A stretch of 53,846 nucleotides of DNA from Bacillus sp. IITD106 (GTDB taxonomy: Bacteria; Bacillota; Bacilli; Bacillales; Bacillaceae_C): the NCBI RefSeq assembly GCF_019459225.1, contig NZ_JAIAZY010000034.1:1-53846 (forward strand). The letters are read 5' to 3'. The notes beneath the pieces are model-generated. The model was not told where the DNA came from, ran no database searches, and saw nothing but the letters and a program-made list of their open reading frames with translations. This document shows positions 8,404 to 16,887 of this stretch, in pieces. Position 1 is the stretch's first letter. Every line of letters starts with the position of its first letter. The translations under genes and the position numbers were made by a program.

Positions 8404-9240
8404 TTATTTGACACTTCCTGACGCAACACCCTTAATAATATGCTTTTGAGCAAGTGCATAGAAAATGACAACTGGAATAATTGTTAATGTAAGTCCCGCC
8501 ATTGCTAGATTCCACTGGATTGTAAACTGTCCGAAGAAGGAAGCAGTAGATAGTGGAATGGTTCGTAATGCGCGATCGGAAAGAACGAGAGATGGAAGCA
8601 GGTAATCGTTCCAAATCCAAATAACGTCCAAAATAATGACCGTAACGGTAATAGGCTTAAGGAGCGGGAAGACAATTCTCCAAAAAATACCAAACTTAGA
8701 ACAACCATCTAATAATGCCGCTTCCTCCAATGACACTGGAATTGACTTGATGAACCCGTGGTATAAGAAAACAGCCATACTTGCACCAAAGCCAATGTAC
8801 ATGTAAATAAGCCCACCGTGAGTATTCAACATAGGGATTCCTAATACATCCCGGATTTTACCCATGAACTGCATCAATGGCATCATTAGTGTTTGGAACG
8901 GAATGAGCATCGTAGCAACAAACGTCATAAAAATAAATTTACTAAGCTTATCATTTGTCCGCACTAACATCCATGCTGTCATCGATGAGAATAAAACGAT
9001 GAGCAAACAAGAAACGACCGTAATAAACAAGGAATTGAAAAACGACTGTAGAAAGTCCATCTTTTCCATTGCATCGACATAATATTTGAAATCAAAAGAT
9101 GAAGGTAGAGCTAAAGTATTTTTATATAACTCTGCCCGGTTTTTGAAAGAGTTGACCAACATAATATAAATAGGCGACAAATAGACAAGTCCGAGGGCAA
9201 GTACTATGAATCCTAATAAAAACCTCCCTATTTTTTTCAT
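8404..9240 (-). CDS. Sugar ABC transporter permease, MalG-like
   Basis: The 278-residue integral membrane protein has six predicted segments and the EAA loop (EEAALLDGCSKFGIFWRIVFP) that contacts the ATPase. It belongs to the carbohydrate-uptake-1 (MalG/UgpE) permease family. Its ATG overlaps the stop of the preceding permease gene by one base. No ATPase gene lies in the locus, as usual in Bacillota where a shared MsmX-type ATPase energises several sugar importers. Confidence 0.9.
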   Translation of the reverse strand: MKKIGRFLLGFIVLALGLVYLSPIYIMLVNSFKNRAELYKNTLALPSSFDFKYYVDAMEKMDFLQSFFNSLFITVVSCLLIVLFSSMTAWMLVRTNDKLSKFIFMTFVATMLIPFQTLMMPLMQFMGKIRDVLGIPMLNTHGGLIYMYIGFGASMAVFLYHGFIKSIPVSLEEAALLDGCSKFGIFWRIVFPLLKPITVTVIILDVIWIWNDYLLPSLVLSDRALRTIPLSTASFFGQFTIQWNLAMAGLTLTIIPVVIFYALAQKHIIKGVASGSVK

Positions 9241-10115
9241 TACATTTCAACCTCTCTCTTTTTCGTAATGGCCACTTGCGTCAATGTGATGGCAGCAACA
9301 ATAATGAAGAAAATAATTGCTTTCGATTGACCATAACCGAAATTGTTATATCCAAAAATCTCATTATAAATATTCATCGCAAGCATTTCGGTAGCATTGT
9401 TCGGGCCACCACCTGTTAACGAAAGGTTTACGTCGAAGATTTTAAATGAGTTTGATACTGTCAAAAATAAACAAATTGTAAAGGATGGCATTAAAAGTGG
9501 GAATGTAATTTTAGTAAGCTTTTGCCAAAAGTTAGCTCCATCTACTTTAGCAGCTTCTAATACGTCTTCCGGTATTGAGCCAATTCCAGCAATATAAATG
9601 ATCATCACATATCCAGCCATTTGCCATGTAAACACAATAACCATTGCATATAATGAATATTTCGGATCGATCATCCAGTTGAAGAAGATAGATTTAAACC
9701 CAGTAACTTCACCTATAACTAGGAATGCATCAGAAAAAATGAACTTCCAAATATAACCTAGAATCAATCCGCCAATTAAATTAGGCATAAAAAACATGGA
9801 GCGCGCTACATTTCTAACACGTAATTTTGTTGTTACAAGCAACGCAAACCCAAGCCCAATGACGTTAACAGCAATTAGCGTCATAACTGTGAACTTTGTC
9901 GTTAGCCAAGCAGACGTCAAAAAGCGTTTTTCGTGAAACAACTTGGCATAATTTTCAATTCCCACAAAAATTTTGGGGTTTGCCGGAATTCCATCCCAAC
10001 TAAAAAAGGAATAATAAATTCCAATAAAGAATGGAATGATCACAACTGTTGCAAAGGCGAAAAGTGTCGGGACTGTGAATAAAGCAAACCACGCTTTATC
10101 TTTTCTTCGTTTCAT
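9240..10115 (-). CDS. Sugar ABC transporter permease, MalF-like
   Basis: The 291-residue membrane protein is of the MalF/UgpA type, with six or so segments and the EAA motif (EAAKVDGANFWQKLTKITFP). It pairs with the MalG-like permease to form the membrane channel. AAGGG precedes the ATG. It lies downstream of the binding-protein gene beyond a hairpin that probably lowers its transcript level relative to the binding protein. Confidence 0.9.
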   Translation of the reverse strand: MKRRKDKAWFALFTVPTLFAFATVVIIPFFIGIYYSFFSWDGIPANPKIFVGIENYAKLFHEKRFLTSAWLTTKFTVMTLIAVNVIGLGFALLVTTKLRVRNVARSMFFMPNLIGGLILGYIWKFIFSDAFLVIGEVTGFKSIFFNWMIDPKYSLYAMVIVFTWQMAGYVMIIYIAGIGSIPEDVLEAAKVDGANFWQKLTKITFPLLMPSFTICLFLTVSNSFKIFDVNLSLTGGGPNNATEMLAMNIYNEIFGYNNFGYGQSKAIIFFIIVAAITLTQVAITKKREVEM

Positions 10116-10166
10116 AATAACCCTTCTTTCAGTTTTGCGTATGAATGAACCTCATTCATGTAAAAA

Positions 10167-10202
10167 GCCTAACATCCGTTTTTACTATACTCGATGTTAG
10201 GC
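10167..10202 (-). terminator. Attenuating hairpin between binding protein and permeases
   Basis: A 10-bp perfect stem (GCCTAACATC / GATGTTAGGC) is followed by five T on the minus strand. In similar operons such partial terminators keep the binding protein in excess of the permeases. Confidence 0.7.
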
Positions 10203-10251
10203 TTTTTTATTTAGTCTAGTTACACGCCTATCTGGTCTAGCTTAAGCTCTT

Positions 10252-11484
10252 TTATTTCGAGGCATTAGCCCAAGCTGCGTCTAGAGACTCTAAGAATTGC
10301 TGTCCCGTCATATCTTTGTTGATAAAGAATTCTTGTGTAGCTGGAGCAAGGTCGGCATCTACAATTCCAGCTGGCCATAGGTTAAATGTCCAAGGAATGG
10401 ATTTACCTGAGTTGGATGCTTGTAATACATCTTTTGAAAGTGGATCTAGTTCTTTCGCTTCGATGTTTGTCATCGCAGGAATAAACCCGAATTCATCAAC
10501 AATATAATGCTGACCTTTTTCACTTGTTGTTAACCAATTTAAGAAATCCAGTGCTGCATCTATTTCCTTTTGGTCCTTATCAGCGTTTACTGCCCAGTAA
10601 CTTGGAACACCAACTGAAATCTTATCATTGCCCATTAATGGGAATGGAAGCATCCCCATATCAAAGCCAAGATCTCCATAGTCTTTAAACATACCGAATG
10701 CCCAGTTACCTTGGTGAATCATAGCTGTTTTTCCTGTTGCAAAATCCCCAATTTGTTTATCGTAATTGTACTCAAGTGGGTTGTATGAATTAGCTCTAAT
10801 TGATTCCATATATTTTGCAAATTCTTGGAATTCTTTTGTATCAGCCATTTTTACTTCGCCTTTATTGAGCTTATCAATAAATGCTTGCGGATCATCTTGA
10901 AGTGCAAATGGAGTATTTAAAATGTGTGCAATTAAGAAATACGCTTCTTGTGATAATCCAAGACCATTAATATCTTTATCTTTTAATGTTTTGAGTGTGT
11001 TATTGAACGAATCATAATCTTTTACATCTTCAGGTTTTACTAAGCTCTTGTTATACACAAGTCCATAACCTTCAACACCATAAGGAAGACCGACTTTTTT
11101 ACCGTCGATTACCAACTCTTTTTCAGGAGCTACATTTTTCATGAAGTCTTGTTTGCTCAAATCATATTCATATGATTTCAGTTGTTCCCCTTCTGTCATG
11201 CCTCCCAATGTGAAAATGGATGGGCCTTGTTTACTAGATAATCTAGTTTTCAACTGTTGATAGTAATCATCACCTGTTGTTTCCCAAACTTCTACTTTAA
11301 CGCCTTTTTCTTTTTCATAGTCCTTCGCAAGTGCTTTCAATTGGTCGGTAATTTCAACCTTTGACTGGAAAATAACAATTTTGTCTCCAGCTTTTTTTGA
11401 AGATCCTTTACCGCCGCCACAACCAGCCAATACGACCATTGACATGAGTAGGACAATCGATATTAAACTAAACGCCTTTTTCAT
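10252..11484 (-). CDS. Sugar ABC transporter binding lipoprotein
   Basis: The 410-residue protein has a lipoprotein signal (MKKAFSLISIVLLMSMVVLAGC) with lipobox LAGC, so it would be anchored outside the membrane. The rest is a type-1 extracellular solute-binding domain of the MalE class, with the characteristic 'GVPYxxE..gLvYNK' region (GLPYGVEGYGLVYNKS). It captures the sugar imported by the two permeases. AAAGGAGG precedes the ATG. The substrate is unknown but is presumably an oligosaccharide cleaved by the GH65 and/or GH3 enzymes. Confidence 0.9.
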   Translation of the reverse strand: MKKAFSLISIVLLMSMVVLAGCGGGKGSSKKAGDKIVIFQSKVEITDQLKALAKDYEKEKGVKVEVWETTGDDYYQQLKTRLSSKQGPSIFTLGGMTEGEQLKSYEYDLSKQDFMKNVAPEKELVIDGKKVGLPYGVEGYGLVYNKSLVKPEDVKDYDSFNNTLKTLKDKDINGLGLSQEAYFLIAHILNTPFALQDDPQAFIDKLNKGEVKMADTKEFQEFAKYMESIRANSYNPLEYNYDKQIGDFATGKTAMIHQGNWAFGMFKDYGDLGFDMGMLPFPLMGNDKISVGVPSYWAVNADKDQKEIDAALDFLNWLTTSEKGQHYIVDEFGFIPAMTNIEAKELDPLSKDVLQASNSGKSIPWTFNLWPAGIVDADLAPATQEFFINKDMTGQQFLESLDAAWANASK

Positions 11485-11498
11485 TAAATGCGTCCTCC

Positions 11499-11509
11499 TT
11501 TTAATAAAA
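11499..11509. promoter_or_regulatory. TTTTANTAAAA operator candidate
   Basis: The 11-bp palindrome TTTTAATAAAA lies directly upstream of the binding-protein ribosome binding site. The same pattern recurs at 11625 and 12693, flanking the LacI regulator gene. Confidence 0.35.
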
Positions 11510-11624
11510 CGTTATACCTATATTTTATTATTATGTTGTAAAAAGTCAATGTTTTTTGTTTTTCCAATATTTTTTACTGACATTCTAATAAAATATATGC
11601 ATTATTTTATAATTTAGAAGTAAA

Positions 11625-11635
11625 TTTTATTAAAA
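11625..11635. promoter_or_regulatory. TTTTANTAAAA operator candidate
   Basis: TTTTATTAAAA lies in the gap between the regulator gene and the binding-protein gene, upstream of the transporter operon. It may be a LacI-family operator. Confidence 0.35.
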
Positions 11636-11651
11636 GGATAACGAATTTAAA

Positions 11652-12629
11652 TTATTTAACTGACGTTCTCCATTTCAATTTTGCCGAAATCTTAAAAATA
11701 TCTTTATTTCCGGTCCCACGAATCATTTCCACTAATTCTTTGGCGGCTAAATAACCACTTTCATAACGGGGAATCGCAACAGTTGTCAGACCATATGTTT
11801 CTGCTGCGCTTGCATCATCGAATCCTGTTATGGAAATATCCTGTGGGATTGAATAGTTACTTTCCTTAAGTGCTTTAATGGCACCAATGGCCATATTATC
11901 GTTCGCACAAACTAATATTTCAGGGAGATCGTTGCTTAATGTTAGAATATTTGCGGCACGGTAGCCACTTTCTTCGGTAAAATCACCGAAATAGTAATGT
12001 GTTTGCTTAAAGTGAATATCATTTTTCTTTAACGTATCCTTAAAAGCTTGAAATCGCTCCTGATGATCTAACGAGGTTTCATAACCTCCTATATACCCAA
12101 AGTCTCGAAACCCTTTATCAATAAGGGATTGGACAAGTTCACACATCACAGTATAATTTTCAACAATTACACTTTTAATGTAATCATTATCGACAATTCT
12201 ATCCATGACAACAATTGGAAACTGTTCGTTTGCAACTGAGATTAGAAAATCATTATCCATCTTTTTATCTAAAACAATTGCCCCTTGAGTAAAATTGTTT
12301 CGCATGAATTTTTTACTGGAGCTTGTTGTACAAACAATTAAATCAAAGCCATTTTCGGAGAGATAATCGTTTATCCCTTTAATAATTTTCAAGTAAAAGG
12401 ATCTTTCAAAATTGCTAAAATTAAAGACAATTGTATTCGTTCTTCCAGACTTTAAGCTTTTCCCAATTAAATTAGGCTGGTAGCCCATCTCCTCACATAT
12501 TTGCAATACGCGTTCCCTTGTTTTCTTTCCGACATTTTTTCGTCCATTGATTACGTTCGAAACGGTAGAAACAGAAACCCCCGCTATTTTAGCAATGTCC
12601 TTTATGCCAACCAATTCCATGCCCCTCAC
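11652..12629 (-). CDS. LacI family transcriptional regulator
   Basis: The 325-residue protein starts with a LacI helix-turn-helix (IKDIAKIAGVSVSTVSNVING), a hinge helix (PNLIGKSLKSGRTN) and a periplasmic-binding-like sugar sensor domain. It sits between the transporter operon and the GH3 gene, both on the same strand, so it is the likely local repressor. The frame opens at GTG 12629; an ATG at 12620 (MELVGIKD) is an alternative. The ribosome binding site is poor for both, so the start is uncertain. Confidence 0.9.
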   Translation of the reverse strand: MRGMELVGIKDIAKIAGVSVSTVSNVINGRKNVGKKTRERVLQICEEMGYQPNLIGKSLKSGRTNTIVFNFSNFERSFYLKIIKGINDYLSENGFDLIVCTTSSSKKFMRNNFTQGAIVLDKKMDNDFLISVANEQFPIVVMDRIVDNDYIKSVIVENYTVMCELVQSLIDKGFRDFGYIGGYETSLDHQERFQAFKDTLKKNDIHFKQTHYYFGDFTEESGYRAANILTLSNDLPEILVCANDNMAIGAIKALKESNYSIPQDISITGFDDASAAETYGLTTVAIPRYESGYLAAKELVEMIRGTGNKDIFKISAKLKWRTSVK

Positions 12630-12692
12630 TTTGAGTTATTTTCTTTTTTCTAGTAAAACATAAAAGATGTTGTTTGTAAAATTTACTTTGAA

Positions 12693-12703
12693 TTTTAGTA
12701 AAA
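12693..12703. promoter_or_regulatory. TTTTANTAAAA operator candidate
   Basis: TTTTAGTAAAA lies 64 bp upstream of the LacI gene. A second palindrome, GTAAAATTTAC, lies at 12676-12686. Together they suggest autoregulation of the repressor gene. Confidence 0.35.
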
Positions 12704-12706
12704 TGG

Positions 12707-12729
12707 ACTCGCCTTCATGTAAAGCGAGT
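12707..12729 (-). terminator. Terminator-like hairpin after the GH3 gene
   Basis: A 6-bp stem (ACTCGC / GCGAGT) lies just downstream of the GH3 stop codon, with T-rich sequence beyond it on the minus strand. Confidence 0.5.
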
Positions 12730-12738
12730 TCATTTTTA

Positions 12739-14967
12739 TTAAATTTCCTTCTTTTTCAACTCAAACCATTCGCACATTTCCGTATCACTATTTGAACCGA
12801 TAAATACTTTGAATTTGCCATTCTCACTTGCAAATTCCATGTCAGCCGTGTAAAAGCGTAGCATTTCTTCCGTTATATCGAATTCCACCGTTTTAGATTC
12901 TCCGGGTTGAAGTTCTATCTTTTTAATACCTTTTAATTCTTTTACAGGTCTAACGACACTGCCTGCTAAATCTTGAATATACAATTGTACTGTTTCTTTT
13001 CCGGCAAATTTCCCTGTATTTTTTACTGTTATGGAAGCAGTTAATTTTGAATCTTGTGTTAATAGCTTCTTATCCAGTGTTAGGCTGGAATATTCAAATT
13101 CCGTGTACGATAATCCAAATCCGAAAGGATATAATGGCTCATTAGGTATATCTGTATATCGTGATTGGAAGCGGTGGCCAGCTTCTCCTTTTTTCAGCGG
13201 CCTCCCCGTGTTATAGGAATTGTAGTAAACAGGGATTTGACCAACACTATATGGAAAGCTCATTGATAGTTTTCCGGATGGATTTACATCGTTAAATAGA
13301 ACATCGGCAATTCCGTTTCCACCTTCTGTTCCCGGGAACCACGCTTCTACAATGGCGTTTGCCTTCTCATTGATCTCTTTTAAATCAAGAGGTCTACCAT
13401 TGAAGAGGACGACCACTATGTTTTGGTTCACTTCATGTACCTTTCGGAATAAATCAAGTTGAATTTCTGGAAGTGTAATCGCTGCCCTGCTTCCACCTTC
13501 ACCACTTTGAATAAAATGCTCGCCTAACGCCAGTACGACGACGTCAGATTTTTTAGCAAGTTCGATCGCTTCTTGTAAATCGGCCTTAGCAGCTTCTGGG
13601 TTGAATTCTTTGTCTTCAACCTCATGGGCGAATCCACTAATTTTCGTATCAGGATCTAAAATCTCGCTGCCTTTTGCAAAGTGAGCGTGTGACCCTTCGA
13701 CTTTTTTCATAACTGCTTCTTTAAGTGTTACTACTTGATCTGTATCTCCATGGATGGACCATAAACCACTTAACGCTTTATTGTCGACATACGGCCCAAT
13801 AAATGCAATGCTCTGATTGTTTTTACTTAAAGGCAAGGCGCCTTCATTTTTCAAGAGGACAAGTGATTCACTCACTATTTTTCTTGCTAAACTGCGATGT
13901 TCTTCACAAAGAATCAACTCTTTTTCTTTTTCTTCATTAGCGAAACGGTATGGATTTTCAAACAGTCCTAATTGATTTTTCAATTGAAGGACACGCATAG
14001 CAGATTCATCAATCAACTGCTCCGAAATTTTCCCTTCATCGACGAGCTTTTTCAGATGTTGAACATATACAGGTGTGACCATATCTATATCGACACCCGC
14101 TTCGATCGCAAGTCTCGCCGCTTCTTCCCCATCTTCAGCAACACCGTGAGCCATCAATTCTGCTATCGCAGCATAATCAGAAATAAGAACTCCTTCAAAG
14201 CCCCATTCATTTCGTAATAAATCTTTCATTAACCATTTATTTCCTGTTGCTGGAATACCATCAACCGTGTTAAATGCCGTCATCACCATGGCACATCCTG
14301 CATCAAGCGTAGCTTTGTATGCAGGTAAATATTGCTCTCTTAATGTTCTTTCAGACATATCAACGGTATTATAATCACGGCCGCCCTCTGGAGCCCCGTA
14401 TGCCGCGAAATGTTTTACGCAAGCCGCTAGTGTTCCTTCTTCTGCTAAAGACTCACCTTGGTATCCTTTCACCATCGCAGCTCCAAATAATCCATTCAAA
14501 TAAGCGTCTTCCCCAGTTGATTCCATTACCCTTCCCCAACGCGGGTCCCTTACTAAATCAACCATTGGCGAAAATGTAATATGTAATCCCGAAGCAGCAG
14601 ACTCCTTCGCAGCAACTTCCGCACTTTCTTGTACCAAATCTGGATTAAACGTGCTCCCCAGTCCAAGTGGTATCGGAAAAATAGTTTTATAGCCATTAAT
14701 GATATCTGCCATAAATAGCAATGGGATTTTATGACGGTTCTTCTCCAAGTATTCCGTTTGGATTTGCTTCAGTTTTTTTGCGCCTAATACATTTAATATC
14801 GAACCCGTATTGTTAATGGTATCTTCCTCAAATTTCATATAACTAGAAGGACCTGTGCTTATATCTGAACCTTTATAGTAATCTCCCGTCAATTGCAGCA
14901 ATTGATCAATTTTTTCTTCCAACCTCATGTTTGCTAAAAGTTCATTTAATGCAGCTTGGTTCATCAT
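12739..14967 (-). CDS. GH3 beta-glucosidase, BglX-like
   Basis: The 742-residue protein has the GH3 TIM barrel with KHFAAYG and the nucleophile Asp264 in LISDY, the alpha/beta sandwich domain, and a C-terminal fibronectin-III-like domain (GKETVQLYIQDLAGSVVRPVKELKGI region). GH3 enzymes remove beta-linked glucose or xylose. No signal peptide is present, so it acts in the cytoplasm on imported sugars. GGAG precedes ATGATG. Its pairing with a GH65 phosphorylase, which acts on alpha-linkages, is unusual and leaves the imported sugar undefined. Confidence 0.9.
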   Translation of the reverse strand: MMNQAALNELLANMRLEEKIDQLLQLTGDYYKGSDISTGPSSYMKFEEDTINNTGSILNVLGAKKLKQIQTEYLEKNRHKIPLLFMADIINGYKTIFPIPLGLGSTFNPDLVQESAEVAAKESAASGLHITFSPMVDLVRDPRWGRVMESTGEDAYLNGLFGAAMVKGYQGESLAEEGTLAACVKHFAAYGAPEGGRDYNTVDMSERTLREQYLPAYKATLDAGCAMVMTAFNTVDGIPATGNKWLMKDLLRNEWGFEGVLISDYAAIAELMAHGVAEDGEEAARLAIEAGVDIDMVTPVYVQHLKKLVDEGKISEQLIDESAMRVLQLKNQLGLFENPYRFANEEKEKELILCEEHRSLARKIVSESLVLLKNEGALPLSKNNQSIAFIGPYVDNKALSGLWSIHGDTDQVVTLKEAVMKKVEGSHAHFAKGSEILDPDTKISGFAHEVEDKEFNPEAAKADLQEAIELAKKSDVVVLALGEHFIQSGEGGSRAAITLPEIQLDLFRKVHEVNQNIVVVLFNGRPLDLKEINEKANAIVEAWFPGTEGGNGIADVLFNDVNPSGKLSMSFPYSVGQIPVYYNSYNTGRPLKKGEAGHRFQSRYTDIPNEPLYPFGFGLSYTEFEYSSLTLDKKLLTQDSKLTASITVKNTGKFAGKETVQLYIQDLAGSVVRPVKELKGIKKIELQPGESKTVEFDITEEMLRFYTADMEFASENGKFKVFIGSNSDTEMCEWFELKKKEI

Positions 14968-14974
14968 TCATTCT

Positions 14975-15300
14975 CCTTATTTTCATTTTTTACATCCAAT
15001 AGCTCCAAATGGACCGATGATTTAAGCCACTTAAACCATTGATATAGTCGAAACTGCAATCATCCCTAATGCTGAAATCGAAGCAATGACAGCACCGCAC
15101 TGCCATAAATAAATTTACCTTCGGAATAAGCTATTGAAGGCGGGATTAAGTAGGTGATTAGGATATCAACGATGGCCGCTAGATTTTCATTGGAGAAATT
15201 CCTCTCGTATAAACAATGTTGCGATCAATCCCCAGACAATAAAAAGTAGAAATATTCGACTATCCAACTTAGAAAGTTTCCTAGTTTTTGAATTGATATT
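14975..15300 (-). pseudogene. mtlA: Decayed N-terminal part of a mannitol PTS EIIC gene
   Basis: The minus strand in several frames gives pieces that line up in order with mannitol enzyme IIC: FIVWGLIATLFIREEFL, then DILITYLIPPSIAYSEGKFI, then AVIASISALGMIAV, then IIGPFGAIG. B. subtilis MtlA reads similarly: AFIAWGIITALFIP, MITYLLPLLIAYTGGKMI, GATAAIGVIV, MIMGPLGG. The pieces are separated by stops and frame changes, and nothing follows. It fills most of the 543-bp gap upstream of the GH3 gene. The match is from memory, not a database search. Confidence 0.6.
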
Positions 15301-15307
15301 TTTACAT

Positions 15308-15321
15308 TGAAATCGTTTATA
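15308..15321. promoter_or_regulatory. cre-like site upstream of the mtlA remnant
   Basis: TGAAATCGTTTATA matches the CcpA cre consensus (TGWAANCGNTNWCA) at all but one position. Mannitol genes are normally catabolite-repressed, so it may be a relic of the lost gene's promoter. Confidence 0.3.
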
Positions 15322-15510
15322 CAAAACTTTCTAGCATTATTCGTTGCACTATTAATGTTACGGCAGAAATCTTTTTCAATCAATCATGACTTTTCACATT
15401 TCCATTACAACCACTTACAAAAAAACTGATAATATTCCTATAGAGATAGTACAACTAACGTGTTAGTCTAAGGTGTACGACAATTTCTAGCAAGCGGGAG
15501 GATAGCTAAA

Positions 15511-16359
15511 GTGAAATCTAACCATCTACATACTTTAACCATACTTCTATTGGCTCTAATTGCTAGTCTTCTAAGTGGCTGCAGCTTGACTCATATAGGC
15601 ATCCAGGATCGAGCAAATATTGATTCCGGAAACGACAATGGAAACACTTCCGAATCCTTAGAAAATCGCAGGGATACTACTGTAGAAAATCCCGACAATC
15701 TCAAGGAAACTAGGACTAAAAAACTGGATCAAACTAAAAAAACGAATGAAAATGTGATTGAAGTGATAAATCAACCAGAAGCCATTACCGTCCTTGTTAA
15801 TAAACAGTATAAGCTTCCGGATTATTACGAACCGAATGATTTAATTTACCCTAACGTTCGGTTTACTTTTAGCGGCAAACTTGAAAAAAAGAAAATGCGG
15901 AAAGAGGCTGCAAATGCATTGGAAAAAATGTTCGCAGGAGCAGAAGATGACGGAATTTTATTAGCTGGGGTATCAGGATATCGATCCCAAACTACACAAG
16001 ATAGATTATATAACAGCTATGTGAAAAGAGACGGGAAGGAAGCTGCCGATCGTTATAGTGCGCATCCAAGTCATAGCGAACACCAGACTGGCTTAGCAAT
16101 GGATGTTTCGGGTATCAACGGTAAATGTGCTGCAATGGACTGTTTTGGAGGTTCGCCTGAGGCAATATGGTTGGAAGAGCATGGTCACGAATACGGGTTC
16201 ATCGTTCGCTATCCAAAAGGAAAAGAGCATATTACGGGCTATCAATATGAGCCGTGGCATATGCGTTACGTCGGTATCGAGAATGCAACAGAGATTTTTG
16301 AAAAAGATATTACATTGGAAGAGTATTTTGACGCAGCGGCACCTGTAAACAGTGATTAA
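15511..16359 (+). CDS. VanY-type D-alanyl-D-alanine carboxypeptidase lipoprotein
   Basis: The 282-residue protein has a lipoprotein signal with lipobox LSGC, a charged Asn/Thr/Lys-rich linker to about residue 85, and an M15B peptidase domain. Zinc and catalytic motifs are visible: SGYRS, HPSHSEHQTGLAMD (HxxxxxxD) and EPWHMRYVG. It would trim D-Ala from peptidoglycan stem peptides outside the membrane. The start is GTG with GGGAGG upstream. No vanR/S or ligase gene is nearby, so this is a housekeeping-type enzyme rather than part of a vancomycin operon. Confidence 0.88.
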   Translation: MKSNHLHTLTILLLALIASLLSGCSLTHIGIQDRANIDSGNDNGNTSESLENRRDTTVENPDNLKETRTKKLDQTKKTNENVIEVINQPEAITVLVNKQYKLPDYYEPNDLIYPNVRFTFSGKLEKKKMRKEAANALEKMFAGAEDDGILLAGVSGYRSQTTQDRLYNSYVKRDGKEAADRYSAHPSHSEHQTGLAMDVSGINGKCAAMDCFGGSPEAIWLEEHGHEYGFIVRYPKGKEHITGYQYEPWHMRYVGIENATEIFEKDITLEEYFDAAAPVNSD

Positions 16360-16362
16360 GTT

Positions 16363-16399
16363 AAAAGCAGATCTTTGATTTCACCTAAGATCTGCTTTT
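16363..16399 (+). terminator. Terminator after the VanY-like gene
   Basis: A 13-bp perfect stem (AAAAGCAGATCTT / AAGATCTGCTTTT) follows the stop codon and ends in TTTT. Confidence 0.85.
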
Positions 16400-16459
16400 G
16401 ATGTTCTAGTGAAAATTCAAAAATTCTTATTATTGCCTCCTAAGCTATCTAAATAGATT

Positions 16460-16798
16460 CTACTCCTTGTATTGAATTAAACCAATTCCGAGTTCTGTAG
16501 GGTCGACCAGATACGCTAGATAAAAATCATCAAACTTTTATCCCGCACAATCAAAGCACCATGATTCAAGGATTCGGAAATAGTATCATCTATCGAAGCT
16601 ACTTCGATTTGGATTCTCGTACCATGTGGGTAATCGTGCGGACCTTTCGCAATTCTCCGTTTATACCTATTACATTTCCCGTGAATGCTTCTCGATAATC
16701 CCAATTAGGTTCATTTTCCAACCGAACAAATTGGAATAAAAGTCTGCTACTTTTTCTGGATTCTGAGTATTGGGTTCAATTCCGATTACTTTTCCCAT
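16460..16798 (-). pseudogene. Frameshifted VOC (glyoxalase-fold) gene
   Basis: The minus strand begins with ATG and reads MGKVIGIEPNTQNPEKVADF, then YSNLFGWK, the usual start of a VOC-family protein. It then changes frame repeatedly: pieces such as NEPNWDYREAF, IAKGPHDYPHGTRIQIEVAS and LAYLVDPTELGIGLIQ lie in three frames. The order and spacing fit one roughly 115-residue VOC protein broken by several small indels. No intact product is possible. Confidence 0.65.
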
Positions 16799-16887
16799 TA
16801 ATACCCCTGCTTTCAAGTTAGTTTAACATATAAGGTTTCACATGTTTCATACTTCCTTCCTAAATTTCTTTAAGTATCAGCTTTATA

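Noticed and set aside
8379-8471. Longer GH65 start
   Set aside because: It would overlap the permease gene and lacks a ribosome binding site; family proteins begin near MNKYVFEI.
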